DNA of 10,615 nucleotides, taken from NCBI GenBank assembly GCA_007135795.1, contig SLIE01000029.1, positions 1 to 10,615 of the forward strand, given 5' to 3'. This DNA is from Desulfobacterales bacterium (GTDB lineage Bacteria > Desulfobacterota > Desulfobacteria > Desulfobacterales > Desulfosalsimonadaceae). Shown one piece after another: positions 5,306-10,615 of this stretch. Within the stretch, counting starts at the first letter, position 1, and each line of letters starts with the position of its first letter. The position numbers and the translations under genes were made by a program. The notes beneath the pieces were generated by a model. It was not told the DNA's origin, ran no database searches, and saw only the letters and a program-made list of their open reading frames with translations.

Positions 5306-7534
5306 TCAGGCAGGGGTTTTTATCCGATAGCGCTTGAGCTTCGTATACAGCGTGCTTCGGCTGATACCGAGTCTGCGGGCGGTTTCCTTCTTGTTCCAGT
5401 TGCATTCGGTCAGCATTTCGACCAGATGCGTCTTTTCTTTTGCTTCGAGGGTATCCTTGTCGGTCGGGTCCGGCTGGTCACCGGAAATTTCACTTGTGAA
5501 AAAGGAGGGGAAATCCGTAAGCATGATCTTGTCTCCCCTGGCCAGAACCACGGCATGCTCAATCGTGTTTTCAAGTTCCCGCACGTTGCCGGGCCACGAA
5601 TGTTCAAGCAGTGTTCGCATGGCCCCGGAGTCGAAATCTTTAATCGATTTACCCTGAAGCTCATTGTAGCGTCCAAGGAAATGACGGGCCAGAGAGGGGA
5701 TATCGTTTTTTCTGCGGCGTAGCGGGGGCAAGTGGATGGGGATGACATTCAGTCGGTAAAACAGGTCTTCACGGAAATTACCGTCCTTGACTGCCTGGAG
5801 CAATTCCTTGTTGGTGGCCGCAAGGATCCTGATGTCGACACTGATGGTGGCGTCACCGCCGACTCGCTCGATTTTACGATTTTGTAGTACCCGAAGCAGT
5901 TTCACCTGGGCCTGTGGCTGGACCTCTCCGATTTCATCAAGGAATATGGTGCCGCCGTCGGCCCGTTCAAAGCGGCCGGGTTTCTGCCGCAGTGCCCCTG
6001 TAAAAGCCCCTTTTTCATGTCCGAAGAGTTCGCTCTCCAGGAGCGTGGCCGGGTACGCAGCGCAATTGATGACCACAAACGGTTTTCCCTTTCGAGGACT
6101 TTTTTCATGAATCGCCCGTGCAACCATCTCCTTCCCGGTTCCACTCTCGCCTCCTATCAGGACGGTTGCATCTGAAGGGGCAACATCTTCGATCAGTTTG
6201 TAGATGTCATGCATTTTCGGATCTCTCCCGATCAGGCCGGCGAACCCGGCGCTGTGATCGATCCTTTTCCTCAGGTCGGTCAGCTCGCTTTCCTGTACGA
6301 GTGCCCGCTGGATTGCGCCGCTGCTTTGGTCAAGGACAATTTTGATGATTTGCAAATCAGCCTCCCGGCATGAACACCGGCCATCGCATCCCGTGCACAG
6401 GGCACCAATCAGCCTGTTTTCATGGGAAAAGGGAAATACGGCAATTCGGGAGGCGTTTTTGAACTCTTCAAAGAAGGGTTTGGTCTCGGAATTATTGTAA
6501 AACCGGTAGTTTTTTCCCGAAAATTTTTCGGAATTTTCGTCGATGTGGATAATTTGGGCAATGTTTTGCAACTCCGTTTCATTGACAGGCCTGATCGAAC
6601 CGTTGGCGAATATTACCGGGGTGGCGCTCTGAAGCGGGTAAAGAATAATGACAATGTTGCGGCAGGAAGTAATGTTGTGAAGCTGTCCGCTTAAATAGAT
6701 GCATATTTCATTTAATCCCGCAAGCGCGCCGATGCCGCGGGTGATTTCAAAAAGGGAACGGGTTCGGTGATGGGCACGTTCGAGTTCACGGTTTTTGTTT
6801 TCAAGTTCTTTTGTCTGCGCTTCAAGTCGGGTCATGTATTTTTTCAGGCGGGCGAGCATTTCGTTGAAAGCCCGTCCCAGTCTGCCGGCTTCATCATCGC
6901 CTGTTTGAATCTCTGTTTCAAGATGTGCTTCATCGATGTTGCTTACCGTATTGGTGAGGGTTACAAGCGGCCTTGTGATTTGTCGGACGAGGAGAAGACC
7001 GATAACGATGGCGATCAATGAAAAAGCGACGGTCATGATGCTTACCTGCACCCACAATTGATTTACCTGTTTTACAAATGGTGCTTCTGAATAGCCGAGC
7101 CGCAGGATTCCGGCCCTGCCTTCCGATATCGGGTGGGATACATCTATAAATCGTTCCCCGTTTTCGGATTGGATTTTTCGGATATTTGAAGATATCGGAT
7201 CAACCGCATGGTTTGCCTGGACGAGTTGGGCAGGGACGCCTCCGGAAAACGTATGTGCCAGAATTTCTCCCTGATGGATAATAAACAGGTAAGCGACTGC
7301 ATCGTCATTGTTGAACCGGTCGTTTAAAAGTCTTTGCAACGCCACTATGTCGTTGAGCAGGATTTTGTCCGTAGCGTTCAACGCCAGATTCTGCGATGTA
7401 TTTATAGCTTGCGCGGTTGCATTTTCCTGAAGGGTGATCCGGTACTGATGGAGAATGGACTGGGATATCGCAAGTCCGCTGATGATAACGATCAGGGTGA
7501 TCGTTGCAAGAAGTCTTGTTCTAATGCTGTTCAT
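5306..7534 (-). CDS. Membrane-anchored sigma-54-dependent activator (sensor-HAMP-GAF-AAA+-HTH)
   Basis: A 742-residue one-component regulator. In order: transmembrane helix about 7-28, extracytoplasmic sensor about 29-163, second transmembrane helix about 164-184, HAMP about 185-240, coiled coil to about 260, GAF-like domain about 262-415, sigma-54 AAA+ domain about 432-665, Fis-type HTH about 700-738. In the AAA+ part Walker A is GESGTGKE (462-469), the sigma-54-contacting GAFTGA is at 509-514 and Walker B is FLDEI with D533/E534, so ATPase and activator functions look intact. It has neither histidine-kinase nor receiver modules, so a membrane signal would reach the AAA+ ring directly. The GAF-like domain carries a tight cysteine cluster at C380, C383, C387 and C389. 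The ATG lies inside the end of the binding-protein gene (14-bp overlap), implying translational coupling and a shared pathway. The likely target is the sigma-54 promoter just downstream. The architecture is clear; the ligand is inferred. Confidence 0.88.
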   Translation of the reverse strand: MNSIRTRLLATITLIVIISGLAISQSILHQYRITLQENATAQAINTSQNLALNATDKILLNDIVALQRLLNDRFNNDDAVAYLFIIHQGEILAHTFSGGVPAQLVQANHAVDPISSNIRKIQSENGERFIDVSHPISEGRAGILRLGYSEAPFVKQVNQLWVQVSIMTVAFSLIAIVIGLLLVRQITRPLVTLTNTVSNIDEAHLETEIQTGDDEAGRLGRAFNEMLARLKKYMTRLEAQTKELENKNRELERAHHRTRSLFEITRGIGALAGLNEICIYLSGQLHNITSCRNIVIILYPLQSATPVIFANGSIRPVNETELQNIAQIIHIDENSEKFSGKNYRFYNNSETKPFFEEFKNASRIAVFPFSHENRLIGALCTGCDGRCSCREADLQIIKIVLDQSSGAIQRALVQESELTDLRKRIDHSAGFAGLIGRDPKMHDIYKLIEDVAPSDATVLIGGESGTGKEMVARAIHEKSPRKGKPFVVINCAAYPATLLESELFGHEKGAFTGALRQKPGRFERADGGTIFLDEIGEVQPQAQVKLLRVLQNRKIERVGGDATISVDIRILAATNKELLQAVKDGNFREDLFYRLNVIPIHLPPLRRRKNDIPSLARHFLGRYNELQGKSIKDFDSGAMRTLLEHSWPGNVRELENTIEHAVVLARGDKIMLTDFPSFFTSEISGDQPDPTDKDTLEAKEKTHLVEMLTECNWNKKETARRLGISRSTLYTKLKRYRIKTPA

Positions 7535-8471
7535 TTGAAGTTCCGAAATCTTTGGTTCGATTTTTCAGTTCGGCGACGCTCTCGTACCAATGCTCCCGGG
7601 AAACCTCGAATCGATCGATAAACAGTTCGCCCAGGATTTTTCTCCCTGCCGGATCTTCATGCATATGGGTGACGACCTGTTTGATTTGCTCTTTGAGGTC
7701 GCCATCGATAAACGCCGAGGCAACCAGGGGCGGGCTGCCGAAAGGACCGGATTTTTTAATCACGCGGGTTTCTGATGTATGTACCGGATTGCGGGCATTG
7801 TAATATTCCCAGATATGCCCGTCAATGCTTGCCGCATCCAGCAGTTTTGTGGCAACCGCAAGAATGGAATTATCGTGGCTGTATGTAAAATGGACCCGGT
7901 CAAAAAATATATCCGGGGTTCTGCCGGATTCTCTCAGCCAGGATGTGGGGACGAGCGCACCGGTATTGGATTCAGGATCGGTGAAGGCAAAAATGCTACC
8001 TTCAAGATCTTCAAGTGATTGAAACGGGCTGTCCTTGTGAACGATCAGGTACGCACGATAATATGTTTCGCCCCGAATCACGGGGGTTGCAATGGCTTCA
8101 AAGCCGAAATCCGCTTTGCCGTGGATGTATGGGCCAGTACAGATAAAGGCGATGTCGATTTTACCCTGTCCAAGGAGATCGTTTATCTCGCCATAGGTTT
8201 TACGCTGAATGATCCGTGTGTTATGACCTGTTTGTTCCCCTATGTACTCAACCAGTTCCTGGTAGTTGACCAATGTCTGACTTGGGGAGATCATGGCGCC
8301 GACAGCGACGTTAAGCGTTTTTTTGCCGTGATCCGCTGTTTCCTGTTTCCGCGTTTCCATGACGGTGCCGCTGAAATCGACGGTATCGTACTCCGATCCA
8401 TTGCCGCAGCCTGAAAGGGCTATAAAAACAAATAATACAATTATGTTGAGCAAAAGAGAGATTGTTTTCAT
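7521..8471 (-). CDS. PhnD/AioX-like periplasmic oxyanion-binding lipoprotein
   Basis: A 316-residue solute-binding protein of the phosphate/phosphonate (PhnD-type) class. It has a lipoprotein signal ending in the lipobox LSGC (Cys22), so it should be membrane-tethered in the periplasm. Typical family parts are the start of the mature domain (NVAVGAMISPSQTL), the DIAFICTGPYI strand-loop (about 106-116), and FAFTDPESNTG, a probable anion-binding loop. There are no ABC permease or ATPase genes nearby; the neighbours are regulators, so a sensory rather than transport role is inferred, as for AioX/ArxX arsenite sensors. The only cysteine besides the lipobox is C111, in the probable ligand loop. 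I chose the ATG at 8471 because AGAGG lies 6 nt upstream; a GTG one codon earlier (8474) is possible. The gene overlaps the next gene by 14 bp. Arsenite or arsenate as ligand is inferred; phosphate, phosphonate or phosphite are alternatives. Confidence 0.85.
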   Translation of the reverse strand: MKTISLLLNIIVLFVFIALSGCGNGSEYDTVDFSGTVMETRKQETADHGKKTLNVAVGAMISPSQTLVNYQELVEYIGEQTGHNTRIIQRKTYGEINDLLGQGKIDIAFICTGPYIHGKADFGFEAIATPVIRGETYYRAYLIVHKDSPFQSLEDLEGSIFAFTDPESNTGALVPTSWLRESGRTPDIFFDRVHFTYSHDNSILAVATKLLDAASIDGHIWEYYNARNPVHTSETRVIKKSGPFGSPPLVASAFIDGDLKEQIKQVVTHMHEDPAGRKILGELFIDRFEVSREHWYESVAELKNRTKDFGTSNEQH

Positions 8472-8579
8472 CACAAGCCTCTGTTTTTTATAGTTTTATA
8501 AATATACCACAGGGAACACGCAGATCCATAGAGGTTTAATGAGAGGTTTAATTTCATGAACCTGTTTGCGATATGACGA
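8472..8579 (-). promoter_or_regulatory. Gap before the binding-protein gene with a 12-bp tandem repeat
   Basis: This gap of about 108 bp contains two copies of GAGGTTTAAT (8531-8540 and 8543-8552, plus-strand reading) set exactly 12 bp apart, followed toward the gene by an AT-rich stretch (8484-8508) that could hold a -10 region. The tandem arrangement resembles a direct-repeat operator. I found no GG-N10-GC sigma-54 element here, so this pair of genes may be transcribed from a housekeeping-type promoter or by read-through from the response regulator gene. Confidence 0.35.
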
Positions 8580-9938
8580 TCATGGATTGACACCGAATTT
8601 TTTTAATTTCAGTTGCAGGGACCTTCTGCTGATACCCAGTATGTCGGCCGTTTTTGTCCGGTTGCCGCCTGTTTCTTCAAGGGTTTGCAAAATCATTTGT
8701 TTTTCAAGGTCTTTCAATGATCCGCCTGCGGCTTCAAATCGAGGTTCTGCTTCTTCTGAAACATCGACGGCCTGAATTGCATCGGGAAGAAGTGCGGGTG
8801 TTATCATTTCTTCGCGGGACAGAATTACAGCGCGTTCCACGGTGTTTTCAAGTTCCCGCACATTGCCGGGCCACGGGTAGCGGATGAGCAGATCAGCCGT
8901 GCGCGGGGAGAACCCTTTGATTGTTTTGCGGTTTTTTTCGGTATATTTATGCAAAAAGTAATCGGCCAGGGAAAGAATGTCATCACGACGCTCCCGCAAC
9001 GGGGGGAGCCGGACACCGACAACGTTCAAGCGGTAATAGAGATCCTTTCGAAACGTTCCGTTTTCCACGTCCGCTTCGATGTCCCGGTTGGTGGCTGCGA
9101 TAACCCGGATGTCGACATGGATGCTGCGGGTGCTCCCCAGCGGTTCGAATTCCTGTTCCTGCAGGACGCGCAGGATCTTGGCCTGGGTGGCTGCGGACAT
9201 TTCACTGATTTCATCTAAAAAGATAGTGCCGGTGTCAGCGTGTGCAAATCGTCCTTTTCGTGCACTGTCCGCCCCGGTAAATGCCCCCTTTTCGTGTCCG
9301 AACAGTTCACTTTCCAGAAGGGTTTCAGGAAGTGCCGCGCAGTTGACCTTGATAAAAGGGCGATCCTTGCGCAGGCTGTTTTCATGAATGGCGTTGGCCA
9401 CAAGCTCTTTTCCCGTTCCACTTTCACCACGAATCAAAACTGTTGCGTCGGATGGCGCCACTAGAGAAAGCGTGTCGAACAGTTCCAGCATGGGCTTGCT
9501 GCGCCCAATAATTTTTGAGAAATCAAACCGTTCATGCAGGCGGTGTTTAAGGTCTTTATTTTCCTGTTCCAACTGGAAATGCGTAAGCGCTTTATTAACC
9601 AGAATTTTCAGCTCGTCAATATCGAGCGGTTTTGTAAGGTAGTCATAGGCGCCTGATTTCAGTGCATCAATTGCGGTATCGACAGATGCATAGGCGGTCA
9701 TGATGATAATAGGAATGCCGGGGCTGATCTGCTTGATCTGTTTCAAAGCCTCGATGCCGCTCATCCGGTTCATCCGGATATCCATGAGCACCAGGTCATA
9801 ATATTTTTCCGCAACCGCGGATACGGCCTGGATGCCGTCGGAAGCGTGGGCGATACTGTACCCTTCGGCCTCGAGAACGGCTTCGAGCATTTTCCGGTGG
9901 GATGTGTTGTCGTCAACGACCAGAATTTCGGGTTTCAT
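8580..9938 (-). CDS. NtrC-family sigma-54-dependent response regulator
   Basis: A 452-residue two-component regulator in the ZraR/AtoC/NtrC mould. The receiver domain (about 1-120) has the acidic pair D9-D10, phosphoacceptor D53 (in LVLMDIRM), switch T81 and K103 (TKP). The AAA+ domain (about 143-375) has Walker A GESGTGKE at 171-178, GAFTGA at 218-223 and Walker B FLDEI with D242/E243. A Fis-type HTH ends the protein (ILGISRRSLQLKLKKFG). All catalytic and sigma-54-contacting residues are present. It lies 109 bp after the histidine kinase end and should be its cognate partner. No strong ribosome-binding site precedes the ATG (CAGACCGAAA before the start), so expression may be modest. The sigma-54 promoter at 5018-5033 is a plausible target, shared or divided with the transmembrane activator. 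Its HTH recognition helix differs from that of the other activator, so the two may bind different sites. Confidence 0.92.
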   Translation of the reverse strand: MKPEILVVDDNTSHRKMLEAVLEAEGYSIAHASDGIQAVSAVAEKYYDLVLMDIRMNRMSGIEALKQIKQISPGIPIIIMTAYASVDTAIDALKSGAYDYLTKPLDIDELKILVNKALTHFQLEQENKDLKHRLHERFDFSKIIGRSKPMLELFDTLSLVAPSDATVLIRGESGTGKELVANAIHENSLRKDRPFIKVNCAALPETLLESELFGHEKGAFTGADSARKGRFAHADTGTIFLDEISEMSAATQAKILRVLQEQEFEPLGSTRSIHVDIRVIAATNRDIEADVENGTFRKDLYYRLNVVGVRLPPLRERRDDILSLADYFLHKYTEKNRKTIKGFSPRTADLLIRYPWPGNVRELENTVERAVILSREEMITPALLPDAIQAVDVSEEAEPRFEAAGGSLKDLEKQMILQTLEETGGNRTKTADILGISRRSLQLKLKKFGVNP

Positions 9939-10047
9939 TTTCGGTCTGTTTTTATAATCGGTTGTCCCTATGCATGCCTATCCCTATACATTACTATTTT
10001 AAGGTACTATAGAGCTGGATCAAAAACCACCATTTTCGGAAGCCCCG
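9939..10047 (-). promoter_or_regulatory. Kinase-regulator gap with repeated CCTAT units
   Basis: This 109-bp gap holds TCCCTAT twice (9965-9971 and 9981-9987, plus-strand reading, 16 bp apart) with a third CCTAT at 9977-9981 and a GCATGC palindrome between. It could be an operator or promoter region for the response regulator gene. No terminator and no sigma-54 element was found. Support is limited to the repeats. Confidence 0.25.
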
Positions 10048-10615
10048 CTATGTTGAAGGGAGGCTAACGGTAAACCGGCACCCTTTGGTTTTTCCCGGAA
10101 CCGGACTTGTCACCTGAACATCCCCGCCGTGGGTTTCCACAATTTTACGGACAATCGACAGCCCGAGTCCGGTTCCGGTTTCACGGGTTGTGAAAAAAGG
10201 CTCAAATATCTGCTCGCGTTCGGTTTCAGGTATTCCGGGCCCGTTATCGTCGATTTCGAAGACAACCTGACCGGCAATCGGTTTTTTCACGCGTAAATCG
10301 ACCCGCCCCTGGGTTTCCACAGATTGAACCGCGTTTAGCAAAATATTGAGCAATACCTGGGTCATGAGACCGGGATCGATCATAACCGGTTTGTTGCATT
10401 TTTTCCCTTGTAAGCGGATATCGATGCCGCGCTCGGTTGCATCGGCGTTTACCAGGCGCAGCGTGTGCGACAACAATTCATAAGGGTCTGTTGGTACGGC
10501 TTCAATCTCCAGCGGTCGGGCGAAATTGAGCAGGTCAGTAACCTCGCGGTTCATCCGGTCAACTTCCCGAACCATGATCATTGCATATTCGTGTTCCTTT
10601 TCCCTGTCTTTCAAG
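10048..10615 (-). CDS. Sensor histidine kinase, C-terminal part (truncated by the window edge)
   Basis: The visible 188-189 residues hold the end of the dimerisation helix pair and the full HATPase_c domain. The N-box is LLNILLNAVQSV, the G1 box is DDNGPGIP, and the F and G2 boxes are EPFFTTRETGTGLGL. The phospho-histidine H-box and any sensor or membrane region lie outside the window. The reading frame stays open to the edge and the TTG at 10612-10614 is not a credible start, so the gene is partial. The short ATP lid and the sequence style fit NtrB/ZraS-type kinases that pair with sigma-54 response regulators, and the next gene is one. In vivo the kinase may receive the signal of the binding lipoprotein, as AioS does from AioX, but its sensor part cannot be seen here. 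Confidence 0.9.
   Translation of the reverse strand, partial: LKDREKEHEYAMIMVREVDRMNREVTDLLNFARPLEIEAVPTDPYELLSHTLRLVNADATERGIDIRLQGKKCNKPVMIDPGLMTQVLLNILLNAVQSVETQGRVDLRVKKPIAGQVVFEIDDNGPGIPETEREQIFEPFFTTRETGTGLGLSIVRKIVETHGGDVQVTSPVPGKTKGCRFTVSLPST

Noticed and set aside
5231..5722. Open frame of 163 codons on the plus strand over the activator 3' end
   Set aside because: It is antisense to the conserved AAA+/HTH coding region and shows no family motif.
7521..8471. Substrate-binding component of a phosphonate ABC transporter
   Set aside because: No permease or ATPase gene is nearby and the gene overlaps a regulator, so a sensory role is preferred; a transport role cannot be fully excluded.
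10048..10614. Complete short histidine kinase starting at TTG 10612-10614
   Set aside because: The H-box is missing and the frame is open to the window edge, so the gene is truncated rather than short.
1..10615. CRISPR array, tRNA or rRNA genes, insertion sequence ends
   Set aside because: No regularly spaced repeats, cloverleaf-like sequence, rRNA-like stretch, transposase frame or terminal inverted repeats were found by eye.

Overview
The window holds a respiratory arsenate reductase locus with its own sensory and regulatory genes. All eight coding regions lie on the minus strand, so transcription runs from high to low coordinates. The key evidence is the catalytic subunit at 1929-4511. 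It has a Tat signal, an N-terminal C-x2-C-x3-C-x27-C iron-sulfur motif, an RGRY motif and a Cys-ligated molybdenum site with the set of residues expected of ArrA. Two sigma-54 activators and a sigma-54 promoter, together with moderate base composition and an anaerobic respiratory operon, suggest a Gram-negative anaerobe, most plausibly a deltaproteobacterium (Desulfobacterota). The phylum is an inference; no phylogenetic marker is present.

Regulatory half (10615 down to 5306): the C-terminal end of a sensor histidine kinase (cut by the window edge), an NtrC-type response regulator with receiver, AAA+ and Fis-type domains, a PhnD/AioX-like periplasmic binding lipoprotein, and a 742-residue membrane-anchored sigma-54 activator (sensor, HAMP, GAF-like, AAA+, HTH). 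The last two genes overlap by 14 bp.

Intergenic control region (4921-5305): contains a near-consensus sigma-54 promoter (5018-5033, minus strand, GG-N10-GC) and a palindrome about 155 bp upstream of it that could be an activator site.

Structural half (4920 down to 204): a stand-alone, partly degenerate receiver-domain protein, then arrA, arrB and a TorD-type chaperone (arrD). The arrA-arrB gap of 216 bp is unusually long and holds four successive perfect hairpins, a candidate structured RNA element. Beyond arrD (1-203) there is only a strong stem-loop.

Working model (inference): arsenic oxyanions are bound by the periplasmic lipoprotein. It signals to the transmembrane sigma-54 activator and/or the histidine kinase, and one or both activators fire the sigma-54 promoter to express the receiver protein, ArrA, ArrB and ArrD. 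ArrAB is folded with the chaperone and exported by Tat. No membrane quinol-oxidising subunit (arrC/nrfD type) or c-type cytochrome is visible, so the electron donor must be encoded elsewhere. The most unusual points are the transmembrane activator coupled to a binding protein, a four-cysteine cluster in its GAF-like domain, and the multi-hairpin segment inside the operon.
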